Assembly (NCBI RefSeq): GCF_000269605.1
Contig: NZ_AKCI01000001.1
Span: forward strand, 372,001-436,000
DNA from: Scardovia wiggsiae F0424
Lineage (GTDB): Bacteria; Actinomycetota; Actinomycetes; Actinomycetales; Bifidobacteriaceae
Direction of reading: 5' to 3'
Length of the DNA: 64,000 nt
In this document: piece after piece, positions 47,017-54,961 of the stretch
How positions within the stretch are numbered: position 1 is the stretch's first letter
How the letters are laid out: each line of letters begins with the position of its first letter
Position numbers and translations under genes: made by a program
The notes under the pieces: model-generated
The model's database searches: none
The model's input: the letters and a program-made list of their open reading frames with translations, nothing else
Told to the model about the DNA's origin: nothing

Positions 47017-48357
47017 TTAAAATCCTGTAGAAGTAGGTTTGGGGTAATACCGGCGGAACTTGCGCCACTGGCTTATAGAAGATTCGCAATGGTAAATGCG
47101 GCGCCTGATTGAGTTATCGTTTGGATTGACAACAGGGTCTATACGCCTGCGGTTCCTGATGAGGCCGGCGACTTCATCGGCAGTTTGCGCATCAGTAATA
47201 TACCGTTTCAGAAGGCAGTCAGGGATCACAGTATACAGGACCTTGCCTTGCGCAATACGGGGGGCACTGCCAGCCCCGGCAGCGCCCTCAGCTTCTCCGG
47301 GGGCAGGCTTTTTCTGCTGCAGTGCGCCAAACGGCTGGACCGTATGGGATGGATCCGCAGAAGTGGGGATAAGGTCACGGATAAGCTCTTCCATAGGGTT
47401 TATTCCTGCCCCCACACAGTAGAAGCTGTTGCGTCCGATGCGGGGGTTGACTTCAAGGAAATAGAAGGTCCCAGTATGCGGGTCCCGCTTTACATCAAAA
47501 TTGGCAAAACCTGTGTAACCTGTTGACTCCAAGAACTTCCGGGCGGGACCCAATATTTCTGCGACAGGCTGTGTGACCATAGCGCAGGGGTTGCCCAGGG
47601 TCGCCGGGTGGTGCTCTTCGAGGAGGACCCGGGCGGAAGCCATAAATGTTACCTGTCCCTCAGTATTGGAATATGCGGTGATTGAGTACATGTAGGTGTC
47701 ATCGCCTTCAATAAGCTGCTGGACAGTAAATTTGCCGCGGTAGCCTGTCGTACGCAGGGTATTCCACAGGCTGTCCAGTTCATCCCGGGTGTCGATGCGG
47801 TACACTTTCTGGCGGCCTTCAAACTGGATCTGCTCATACTGTGCGCTTTGCGCAGGTTTGGCAATAAGGGGGAAATGCAGGGTATCGGGCACAGGCTGGG
47901 GTTTCCAGCTGCTGCTGCCGGCTTCAGAAAAATCTTCATAGAATGATTCAGGGACAGGCATGCCGTTGCTGCGCGCAAGCTGTTCAAAAGATTCCTTATC
48001 ATTGAGTTTCTCAATAAGATCAAGCTGCGGTACGGGCAGTGTATAGAACTGCTCAAGGCGGCTGCGGTTTTCGGCAATTGTCTGGATACGCCACTCAGTA
48101 TTGGCCAGAAGGATAAGGGTGCGTCCGGCATCCTCTCTTTTCAGTTTTTCCCCAAGGGAACACAGCTCCTCTATAAGCGGCTGCGCTTCCGAGGCATTTG
48201 CGCAATAGTGGCGGGTCAGGATCGCTGAATCGCGGATCGGCAGGGGGTCGTATTGGGTAACAAGGACAGGTTTAACGCCGTAAGCATCATTGAATTCCCT
48301 TGCTATCGCATATGCGCCAATATCGCCGCCAAGGATTACCGGGAGGAAATCAGCCAT
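47017..48357 (-). CDS. ATP-grasp carboxylate-amine ligase, D-aspartate ligase (Aslfm)-like
   Basis: A 446-residue ATP-grasp enzyme. It follows the pattern I recall for the enterococcal D-aspartate ligase, which adds D-Asp to the side-chain amine of residue 3 of the UDP-MurNAc peptide. Matching blocks are FLPVILGGDIGAYAIAREF, FPLIAKPAQSAQYEQIQFEG, VYRIDTRDELDSL, STGYTGFANFDVKRD and FLEVNPRIGRNSF, the last with the Mg-binding Glu/Asn. An Ala/Gly/Pro-rich insert (about 350-375) precedes a C-terminal domain found only in such ligases. Start overlaps the murE stop by eight bases. The substrate is inferred from these blocks and the operon; no aspartate racemase is in the window. Confidence 0.82.
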   Translation of the reverse strand: MADFLPVILGGDIGAYAIAREFNDAYGVKPVLVTQYDPLPIRDSAILTRHYCANASEAQPLIEELCSLGEKLKREDAGRTLILLANTEWRIQTIAENRSRLEQFYTLPVPQLDLIEKLNDKESFEQLARSNGMPVPESFYEDFSEAGSSSWKPQPVPDTLHFPLIAKPAQSAQYEQIQFEGRQKVYRIDTRDELDSLWNTLRTTGYRGKFTVQQLIEGDDTYMYSITAYSNTEGQVTFMASARVLLEEHHPATLGNPCAMVTQPVAEILGPARKFLESTGYTGFANFDVKRDPHTGTFYFLEVNPRIGRNSFYCVGAGINPMEELIRDLIPTSADPSHTVQPFGALQQKKPAPGEAEGAAGAGSAPRIAQGKVLYTVIPDCLLKRYITDAQTADEVAGLIRNRRRIDPVVNPNDNSIRRRIYHCESSISQWRKFRRYYPKPTSTGF

Positions 48358-49966
48358 GGAGGAGCCCTTTCATTACGGCATCGTCGCCTTCATAAGGGAC
48401 GTGCTTATTAAACTGTTTGATCCATCGTTCGTTACCCTTGCCTATAGCGAGGATGACCGTAGTCTGGCCAGAGGCCTTATGTGCATCGCTGACCGCCGCC
48501 CGCAGGGCTTCCTCGCGGTCAATAATAATGCTGTGCTCTACATCTGTATTGGTGATATAGCGCTCCATTTCCTCACAGATATCCTGCACTTTTTCGGTAT
48601 CTGTATCCTCTGTGGTAAAGATGAAACGGAATATCCTGTCCTGGGCAGCTTCAACAATCTCTCTGCGGCGGTCATAGGCTTTGTTTCCCGCCGAACCGGT
48701 AATGAGGATGATCCGGGGGCTGAGAGATCCGTACGTTTTATCAACGTAATCCAGAAGCGCTGCGGTGCTGACGCCGTTATGCGCATAATCAACTATCCCT
48801 ACTGTACCGTCAGGGGACGTAAAGGTTTCCATACGTCCGGCAATAGTAACCTTTTCCATTGCATGCAGCGCATTTTGCACAGGAGGGGAGCTGAGGTCCA
48901 TGCCTGATGCCTGGACGATGGCTACTGCAGCTGCGGCATTGGCATAGTTGAAATCCCCTGCAATGCTGAGAATAAAAGACCCTAAAGGCGTGGTACCGGC
49001 ATTGATCAGGAATGACTGGCCGTCGGATGAAGGATAAGCATATACATCCTTGCTGTTTGCAGAAACAGGCGGCCGGCAAAGCCTGAAACGGGAAAGCTGT
49101 GTGCTGCAGCGCAGGGCATCCTCTTCCACCAGCCCGGCATGGTCCAGATCCGCATTGATCACGATATGCGAGCTGTTTGCGGTAATTTGCCTTTTACAAT
49201 AGAAATAGTCTTCAAAAGTCGGATGCTCAATAGGGCTTATGTGGTCCGGGGAAATATTGAGGAAAGCGCCTGCATCGAAGTGGAGGCCATAGACCCGGTC
49301 TACTTTATAGGCCTGGGAGGAAACCTCCATAACAAGGTATTCCATGCCGTTATCGGCTGCTTCACACATAAGGCGGAAAAGGTCAAGCGACTCAGGCGTT
49401 GTCAGATCAGATTCCGCAAAAGTATGCCCGTCGGTACAGTTGTCCACCGACGACAGGAGCGCAGCCTTACCTTGGGAATAAGCGTTAAGTATGGAATGGG
49501 TGAAATATGCGGTAGTTGTTTTGCCTTTAGTACCCGTGATCCCAATAACCGTGAGCCTGCGGGAAGGATATCCGAAAAAAGCGGCTGACAGCAGGGCCAT
49601 CGATTTTTTTACATCGTTGACAATGATCCCCGCAGCCCCGGTCGATCCGCTGAAATCTTCCTGGGCAACATAGCAGGGAAGCCCTGAGCTGTTTGCATCC
49701 GTGAGGTAGGAGGCTTCAAACCGGCCCTTGCAGAAGAGCAGGGTCTGGCTGCCGACATCCCGTGAATCATAGGAGATATCGGTAAATACCATATCCCGAT
49801 ACTTCGTGCCCAGGGCATCAGCTGAGCGGGCCCATTGCCCATCTGCAATAATCTCTCTGAGCTGACCGTGGGAATCAAGTATGCCGATCGCCTGGGCAAG
49901 GCTCAGCGTATGGGAAGACGGGGTAGGGGAAAAGGTATCGGGCGAGGATCCTGCAGCCGTTGTCAT
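48350..49966 (-). CDS. murE: UDP-MurNAc-tripeptide synthetase (probable L-Lys or L-Orn-adding)
   Basis: Adds the third, diamino residue to UDP-MurNAc-L-Ala-D-Glu. The 538-residue protein has the N-terminal block ISYDSRDVGSQTLLFCKG, intact P-loop GTKGKTT (145-151), DLTTPESLDLF, VMEVSSQAYKVDRV, NISPDHISPIEHPTF and the catalytic-lysine region FYCKRQIT. The DNPR motif of meso-DAP enzymes is absent; the aligned place reads TTEDTDTE, so Lys or Orn is more likely. It heads the cross-bridge operon, far from the dcw cluster that holds a dead paralogue. GAGG precedes the ATG, which lies only about 11 bases after a TATAAT. Confidence 0.92.
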   Translation of the reverse strand: MTTAAGSSPDTFSPTPSSHTLSLAQAIGILDSHGQLREIIADGQWARSADALGTKYRDMVFTDISYDSRDVGSQTLLFCKGRFEASYLTDANSSGLPCYVAQEDFSGSTGAAGIIVNDVKKSMALLSAAFFGYPSRRLTVIGITGTKGKTTTAYFTHSILNAYSQGKAALLSSVDNCTDGHTFAESDLTTPESLDLFRLMCEAADNGMEYLVMEVSSQAYKVDRVYGLHFDAGAFLNISPDHISPIEHPTFEDYFYCKRQITANSSHIVINADLDHAGLVEEDALRCSTQLSRFRLCRPPVSANSKDVYAYPSSDGQSFLINAGTTPLGSFILSIAGDFNYANAAAAVAIVQASGMDLSSPPVQNALHAMEKVTIAGRMETFTSPDGTVGIVDYAHNGVSTAALLDYVDKTYGSLSPRIILITGSAGNKAYDRRREIVEAAQDRIFRFIFTTEDTDTEKVQDICEEMERYITNTDVEHSIIIDREEALRAAVSDAHKASGQTTVILAIGKGNERWIKQFNKHVPYEGDDAVMKGLLHG

Positions 49967-49977
49967 AGTAGCCTCAA

Positions 49978-49983
49978 ATTATA
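49978..49983 (-). promoter_or_regulatory. -10 element of the murE cross-bridge operon
   Basis: On the minus strand a perfect TATAAT lies 11 bases before the murE ATG. The best-spaced -35 candidate (TGGTGT, 17 bases upstream) is weak. If used, the transcript leader would be only a few bases long. Confidence 0.45.
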
Positions 49984-50119
49984 GTAAACAGTTATTCTCA
50001 ACACCATCTACTCTATTTTATTACTGAGACGAGTGGCGGGTCTGCCGGTACATCAGCGGGCGGGATGGTTAAGGCGTGCTATAAAATTATCCATAGACGG
50101 TATAGCGAACGGTGAGCAT

Positions 50120-51391
50120 ATGAAACAGAAGATGACCCTCCAGGAAACATTAGCCCGGCACACGCATACGCATGAAGAAGACTGGTACCCTGTGTTTAAG
50201 GCGCGGTATGGGATGGAAGTAGTGTTCCGTGCGCTGCATGATGTTGTCGGCAGCGGGGATGTCCTCACACAGCTCTATACCTGCATAACAGCTGTTGATC
50301 CTATCATTGCCGCGGGCCTGGAACCCAAATACGGGGATATCGATTTCGACAGCCTCTCCCTGGCGGCCCCGCTTCCCATCGGCAATAATACACGGGCTGT
50401 AGTTTTTCAGCATACTTTCGGTATTATCGCCCAGGATTCCATGGAGAGGGCTGTAAAAGGCCTTCGCGGGAAAGGGGAAGAAGGTAGTGGAGAAGACAGC
50501 GGCAGCAGTTTTACCCTTGTTATAGAGGACTGCGCGCACTGCGCAGGCAGGATGGCGCGGAGCGAAGATGGCGTGCCTCTGGCAGACGTCACCATATTTT
50601 CTTTTGGCGTTGAAAAGATGCTTGATACCCGTTTCGGAGGTGCTGTCTGGGTAAACCCCCGGCTTGGCAGGATGCGCAGCGATGTAGACAGGGAAATCCG
50701 ATTGCGGCTGGGAAGCCTTGGGAAAATAGGCATGCGCCTTAACTGTGTTGCCAGGGCATATGTTAATCAGAACCGCATCCTGGGCCGTCTTGGTGCTGCG
50801 GGAACCTCCCTGCGTACATGGATGGCTGCTGCAGGGCTGTATGAACCCCCTATAAGCGGTGAGGAAATGCGCGGCAGGCTGCCATATAAGCCGATGCGCC
50901 CATCTGAGTGGATGAACAGCAAGGCTGCCGCCCAGATCAGCATGCTGCCGTCAAATGAAAGTGCGCGCAGCGCAATCGTAGATATTTACAGGGATATGCT
51001 GGGCAACAGGGATGGTATCAGGATCCCCGGCCGTATCCTTGCGGCTGGAAAAGCCTTGCCGTTGCTGCGTTTCCCAATTTTTCTGGACAGTACCCGAAAG
51101 GCTGAGGCTGCGCTTCAGGCGGTGAGGGGGACAGGTGCCCTCGCGGAGAGGTGGTACAGGCCTGAGCTTTTCCCCGGTGCTGAAAACAGGTCTGTTTACC
51201 GCATCCCTGAAAACAGGTCTGGTGTGAAGACCAGTACAGAATGCAGCGCACAGGTTGTATGCCTGCCTACCCAGCTTAGTGCCGGGCGTGCCCGGAATGC
51301 CTGCCGGGCCGTGCTTTCCGTACTCAGCGCTGTACAGGGAACCACGAATCCCGCACAGGTGGACGTCCCTGGGATTCCAGATAGGCGTTGA
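50120..51391 (+). CDS. DegT/DnrJ/EryC1-fold PLP-dependent protein, divergent from murE
   Basis: A 423-residue fold-type I PLP protein of the sugar-aminotransferase-like DegT family. The cofactor sites are intact: the ring-binding Asp137 in VIEDCAHCAG and the Schiff-base Lys166 in FSFGVEKMLDTRFGGAVWVN. The N-terminal phosphate-binding block is unusual: RYGMEVVFRAL replaces the SGTAAL-type motif. A Gly/Ser/Glu-rich insert (about 115-131) precedes the Asp. ATG 50120 has GGTGAG upstream; ATG 50135 with AGAAG is an alternative, and a GTG at 50033 is unlikely. Its 3' end overlaps the convergent exonuclease gene by 68 bases. COG0399 proteins often act on envelope sugars; placement suggests a wall role, but the substrate is unknown. 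Confidence 0.78.
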   Translation: MKQKMTLQETLARHTHTHEEDWYPVFKARYGMEVVFRALHDVVGSGDVLTQLYTCITAVDPIIAAGLEPKYGDIDFDSLSLAAPLPIGNNTRAVVFQHTFGIIAQDSMERAVKGLRGKGEEGSGEDSGSSFTLVIEDCAHCAGRMARSEDGVPLADVTIFSFGVEKMLDTRFGGAVWVNPRLGRMRSDVDREIRLRLGSLGKIGMRLNCVARAYVNQNRILGRLGAAGTSLRTWMAAAGLYEPPISGEEMRGRLPYKPMRPSEWMNSKAAAQISMLPSNESARSAIVDIYRDMLGNRDGIRIPGRILAAGKALPLLRFPIFLDSTRKAEAALQAVRGTGALAERWYRPELFPGAENRSVYRIPENRSGVKTSTECSAQVVCLPTQLSAGRARNACRAVLSVLSAVQGTTNPAQVDVPGIPDRR

Positions 51392-52118
51392 ACTGTTCTT
51401 TCCAGGTTTCATGGGCGTTGCGCTGCCAATCCATAAGCCCTGCAACAGTAATAACCCCGGCCTGCGGGTATGCTGCGCATATAGGCTCTATAAGGTCTAC
51501 TGCTGCAACCGTGTCGGCAGTGGCATCGTGGAAAGACCCGTGAGGCTGCACGCCGTAATAATATGTAGTGTCGGTGAGGGTCCGCCTGCCGCTGCGTTTG
51601 GAAACCGCCCGGTCAATAACCAGAGGGTCTGCAACGATCAGCTCCCGCTGTGTCCCTGTTAAGAAGTTATCGGTATCAGCGTCATTGATCTCAGTAACAA
51701 TAGGCGCCCGACCGATGCGCCTGAGGTCGCCGTTGAGCATATCGACATCAAAAGGGGCGTTATAGGCGAGAAGGGGGATATTCTTCAGCTGGGCCTGGAC
51801 GATAGTGCCTGCAATTTCAAGGATAGCTGTTTTCTGTTCAGCCCCATGCGCCTCAAGGAAATCGTCGGTGAATCCGTTAACTTTGGAGGCCAGCGGGTTC
51901 ATCGGTATCCCCGGCGCTATGATCCATTCTGCCACAGTGTCGCCGGCATAGCTCGTCTGCGGGTCGCGCAGAACCAGGCTTGCAGAAACTATAGCATCTT
52001 TTCCGGCATAAGTCCCCGTAGTCTCTGTATCGAAACCCAGAAGCAGGGAGTCTTTCAGCGGAGTATCCGGGCTCTGGATTTCCAGTGTTTTCAGGCGTTC
52101 CAAAATTGCTGTAGACAT
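51324..52118 (-). CDS. DnaQ-like DEDDh 3'-5' exonuclease
   Basis: A 264-residue exonuclease-domain protein. ExoI motif GFDTETTG (Asp30, Glu32), ExoII LLAYNAPFDVDML and ExoIII HDATADTVA give the full DEDDh set, so nuclease activity is expected, either proofreading or RNA/DNA trimming. ATG 52118 begins MSTAIL; the ribosome site is weak (CAGG). The longer reading from 52220 would overlap the divergent sigma gene. The stop lies inside the end of the DegT-like gene. Confidence 0.88.
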   Translation of the reverse strand: MSTAILERLKTLEIQSPDTPLKDSLLLGFDTETTGTYAGKDAIVSASLVLRDPQTSYAGDTVAEWIIAPGIPMNPLASKVNGFTDDFLEAHGAEQKTAILEIAGTIVQAQLKNIPLLAYNAPFDVDMLNGDLRRIGRAPIVTEINDADTDNFLTGTQRELIVADPLVIDRAVSKRSGRRTLTDTTYYYGVQPHGSFHDATADTVAAVDLIEPICAAYPQAGVITVAGLMDWQRNAHETWKEQFNAYLESQGRPPVRDSWFPVQR

Positions 52119-52124
52119 ATTTGT

Positions 52125-52868
52125 ATGGTACCTGAGGCAGACGAAAACATCTCTGCAGAAACCAGACATGCGGAGGATGTGGGAAACCCAAAAGTGTGGA
52201 AGAATAAAGGGGTGGCACATACTTCAGAAACGATATCAGACAGCGGCCAGGACGGTACAGCTGGCAGCAGGCAGTCTTTTCAGGAGCTGGCAGCCCCGCT
52301 TATCGACGGGCTGTACCGGTATGCTATGAAATTGACGAACAGCCCTGAAGATGCCCAGGACCTTGTACAGGATACTTTTGAACGCGGTTTCAAGCATTTT
52401 GATTCTTTCAGGCAGGGGACGAATTTTGCTGCATGGATGACAACTATTGAGCGCAACCTTTTTTTCAACCAGTATCAGAAGGCAAAGCGCAGTCCCAAGC
52501 GTGCCAATGATGAAACAGGCGAATATAATGACTGGGACATATATTCTGCCTCTGAGCATACGGGGGAAGGTCTGAAATCCGCCGAACAGACGTATATTGA
52601 CGCCTACGCCCCCCAGGAGATAATGGAGGCTCTGAATAAATTATCCCCCGAACGCAGGGATGTGTTCATTGCAGCTGCTATTGACGGGAAAAGCTACCAG
52701 GAAGTGGCAGACGAATTTGGTATTAAAATAGGTACTGTGATGAGCCGGCTGAACCGCGCGCGTACACAGCTGAAAAAGGAACTGGAATCGTATGCTATGG
52801 AAAGAGGATATTCCAAAGTGCATCTCGCCAGAGCGAAGCAGAAGGGGGAGGGGAACAGCAACGGATAG
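52125..52868 (+). CDS. ECF sigma factor, SigR/SigH type
   Basis: Group 4 sigma factor that directs RNA polymerase to stress promoters; SigR/SigH members respond to disulfide stress in actinobacteria. Region 2 is LYRYAMKLTNSPEDAQDLVQ plus DTFERGFKHFDSFRQGTNFA. Region 4 is LSPERRDVFIAAAIDGKSYQ plus EVADEFGIKIGTVMSRLNRA. The start is uncertain: ATG 52125 lies only 6 bases from the divergent exonuclease start and lacks a ribosome site. GTG 52194 (after GTGGGA) or GTG 52212 would shorten the unconserved N-terminus. It is followed by a cysteine-rich gene that could encode its anti-sigma. Confidence 0.88.
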   Translation: MVPEADENISAETRHAEDVGNPKVWKNKGVAHTSETISDSGQDGTAGSRQSFQELAAPLIDGLYRYAMKLTNSPEDAQDLVQDTFERGFKHFDSFRQGTNFAAWMTTIERNLFFNQYQKAKRSPKRANDETGEYNDWDIYSASEHTGEGLKSAEQTYIDAYAPQEIMEALNKLSPERRDVFIAAAIDGKSYQEVADEFGIKIGTVMSRLNRARTQLKKELESYAMERGYSKVHLARAKQKGEGNSNG

Positions 52869-52985
52869 TTTTCACTGACTGAGAAGTATCGGAGAGCGTG
52901 GGAAGAATAGCGGGCAGCAAAGGTTGACCGTGTAGTAATAAGATTTGGATATATCAGACCGGCAGCGGGATAAGGAACGGTTACG

Positions 52986-53363
52986 ATGACAGTTTATGTA
53001 CGCAACAGGCGCAAGGTGAAAGTAAAGCAGGGATTCCAGTCCCGCGTAGGATGCGTGCAGCGTGTGCGCGCCCATATTGACAGCTCCCAGTTTTCTTACG
53101 AACAGGGTGCTGTTGTACGCCATGCGGTACGCAGTACCACCATCCGCAGCACGGCTGATGTTGCATACATACCTGTGGTATCGGTGATAGAGGAAGTTAC
53201 ATGCGGCTGTTCAGACTGTTTCGGCCCGGAAGACCTGTCAGACATGGCTGAAGCTGCGATGCTCGACTGTATAAAACGGGTGCTTCGCCCGCATGCCGTT
53301 CCGGAAAGTGTCCATGACTGTTTGTCCCGATGCCTTGAGGAATTATGCTCGGGCAATTGCTGA
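52986..53363 (+). CDS. Cysteine-rich protein, candidate divergent zinc anti-sigma factor
   Basis: A 125-residue protein with nine cysteines: 23, 73, 75, 78, 95, 112, 116, 121 and 125. The slot directly after a SigR-type gene is that of RsrA/RshA anti-sigma factors. The C-terminal part LDCIKRVLRPHAVPESVHD parallels, from memory, the RsrA stretch of a Lys-rich helix followed by VPADLRAKV. TCGCSDC stands where RsrA has its C-x2-C, but the usual His of H-x3-C-x2-C is not seen. The basic N-terminal 70 residues match nothing I know. AAGGAA precedes the ATG. Function is inferred; a stand-alone cysteine-rich protein is possible. Confidence 0.6.
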   Translation: MTVYVRNRRKVKVKQGFQSRVGCVQRVRAHIDSSQFSYEQGAVVRHAVRSTTIRSTADVAYIPVVSVIEEVTCGCSDCFGPEDLSDMAEAAMLDCIKRVLRPHAVPESVHDCLSRCLEELCSGNC

Positions 53364-53390
53364 CAGCCTGATAGTGTGTAAATAACTGTT

Positions 53391-53822
53391 TTAGATCCAG
53401 GGGGATTCCCCCTCTTTGAAGACTGGTTTATCTCCTGCTGCATAGGGATCGTACCGTTCTGTGCTGCAGCCGTATTCCTGAAGGTACGAAATTTTCAGGT
53501 CTTTATCCCATACAACGAGCGATACACCGTCAAACCCCTGTTTGGGTCCGCCATGCATTGCGCACTCGAAAGTCCAGAGCACAATGCTTTTGTCGGAATC
53601 ATGGAAGAACCTCTGGATATCCCATGCCAGGACCGTGCCGCGGCTGTTCCATTCAGAAAACCAGTGCCTGATCTTTTCCAGCCCGTGGTATTCGGGGCCC
53701 CAGCTTTCTATATACGTTGCATTATGCGTAAACAGGCTGCCGATTCCCGCATCATTTTTCTGAAGCCACATATCGAACCAGCTTCGGATTATTCCTTCTT
53801 TGTATTGTGGTTCATTGCCCAT
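53391..53822 (-). CDS. SnoaL/NTF2-like domain protein
   Basis: A 143-residue protein from ATG 53822 (GGGAGG upstream). The sequence fits the cone-shaped NTF2/SnoaL fold: an N-terminal helix IIRSWFDMWLQKNDAGIGSLF, then THNATYIESWGPEYHGLEKIRHW, and C-terminal strands ending KISYLQEYGC. Such proteins are ketosteroid-isomerase-like enzymes or small-ligand binders; no catalytic set can be assigned. The longer start at 53876 has no ribosome site. Next to an AT-rich gap. Confidence 0.75.
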   Translation of the reverse strand: MGNEPQYKEGIIRSWFDMWLQKNDAGIGSLFTHNATYIESWGPEYHGLEKIRHWFSEWNSRGTVLAWDIQRFFHDSDKSIVLWTFECAMHGGPKQGFDGVSLVVWDKDLKISYLQEYGCSTERYDPYAAGDKPVFKEGESPWI

Positions 53823-54212
53823 TGCGCTGCCTCCCAGGACTATACCTGCTATAAGTGTATCCCTGTACAGGGGCATGTTCTTGCTGTATGTATCAAGGAT
53901 TGTTATGGTCTTATCCTTTTTGTTTTATGATGCTAAAGTTTTCCTGCTATCTGAGTACGGAAGTTCATATTCGTTGTATCACGGGGTTTTATTCGGACAA
54001 AAATATTAGTATTCTCATCATACCCTTTTTGTTGTACAGTAATTTTGTACATTCGAATTTGTCAAAAGTTATATTAGCTCCGTCAGACATGTTATGAGTG
54101 CGGTGATCGTAAGCTTTTATTCTGTCAATAAGTGTTGAACCGATATCACAGGATATCTAATCGACGCTAAGCATAATATTCTTTTCTTATTAAAAGGTAT
54201 AGGTATTGAAGT
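53823..54212. other. AT-rich intergenic gap
   Basis: About 390 bases, visibly richer in A/T than all neighbours, with no convincing gene. It contains the perfect palindrome CCCTGTACAGGG at 53861-53872, in the upstream region of the SnoaL-like gene. Two TGTACA copies at 54034-54039 and 54047-54052 start 13 bases apart. These could be operator sites, but no regulator is known. Confidence 0.5.
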
Positions 54213-54698
54213 TTACCAGTTATTTGTTACCATGTGCCTGACTTGATAAGAAGGATTTTTGAGCTCTGAAGCGAAGAACTCAGGATAGTACTTTACAGTG
54301 TCACCCGGGCTGACCCAGCGGAGGAATTCCTGATGCCCGTTATCAGCTGAGCTTGTGCAGACAGGATTGAAACTGTCCGGTACTGCCATATAGAAAAAGA
54401 AACCGATCTCGTAGTATTTTTTGCCGCTGTTTGATCCCCAGTCACAGACAAAACGGTTCTCATAGATAAACCCTAATCTGTCTACCTTCAGTTTGTATCC
54501 TGTTTCCTCATACACTTCGCGGAGCACAGCTTCCTCAGCAGTCTCACCGAACTTAATCCTGCCGCCTACAGAGTACAGATAATCTGAGCCGGTATTACCA
54601 GCCATAAGGAATTGAGGACCTTTCATAAGTATTGCACCGACGCGGATATTGACCATCCCGCTGCCTGCGGGAAGGGTAAGGTCTAGTGCGGAAACCAT
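54213..54698 (-). CDS. Nudix hydrolase
   Basis: A 161-residue protein with a complete Nudix box, Gly46 to Gly67 (G-x5-E-x7-REVYEETG), so it should cleave a nucleoside diphosphate linked to another group. The residue pattern does not show the substrate. The aromatic stretch KKYYEIGFFFYMAV follows the box. AAGGAG precedes the ATG. It lies between an AT-rich gap and the bL37 terminator. Confidence 0.9.
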   Translation of the reverse strand: MVSALDLTLPAGSGMVNIRVGAILMKGPQFLMAGNTGSDYLYSVGGRIKFGETAEEAVLREVYEETGYKLKVDRLGFIYENRFVCDWGSNSGKKYYEIGFFFYMAVPDSFNPVCTSSADNGHQEFLRWVSPGDTVKYYPEFFASELKNPSYQVRHMVTNNW

Positions 54699-54750
54699 AA
54701 TGATGCTCCTTTGTGTTATCAGGGGGGAGAAAAAAGAAAGGTATTAGATA

Positions 54751-54782
54751 AAAAATGCCCTGTATATCACGTACAGGGCATT
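54751..54782 (-). terminator. Rho-independent terminator of the bL37 gene
   Basis: On the minus strand AATGCCCTGTA pairs with TACAGGGCATT and is followed by TTTTT. The hairpin lies 15 bases after the bL37 stop. Confidence 0.88.
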
Positions 54783-54797
54783 AAACATTATTGATTT

Positions 54798-54872
54798 TTA
54801 AGCATTTGGCCTTTTGCCGTGGTTCGCTGCCTTTTTACGGCGCTCACGACGCATACGTCCGCGCTTGCCCAT
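54798..54872 (-). CDS. Ribosomal protein bL37-like microprotein (24 residues)
   Basis: A 24-codon frame reads MGKRGRMRRERRKKAANHGK followed by RPNA. It is extremely basic and ends in ANHGKRPNA. This closely resembles the 24-residue bL37 protein that I recall from mycobacterial large ribosomal subunits (MAKRGRKKRDRK ... ANHGKRPN). Expression signals are good: AAAGGAG at ideal spacing, and a strong terminator 15 bases after the stop. Below usual gene-finder length limits. The alternative of a chance basic frame is unlikely given these signals. Confidence 0.88.
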   Translation of the reverse strand: MGKRGRMRRERRKKAANHGKRPNA

Positions 54873-54961
54873 AATAACTCCTTTATACGTTTCAATACCT
54901 AGGGTATTATTCCACACTCATACGACTTCAGTGCATATGCCGGCTGCCTGTGCAGCATATT

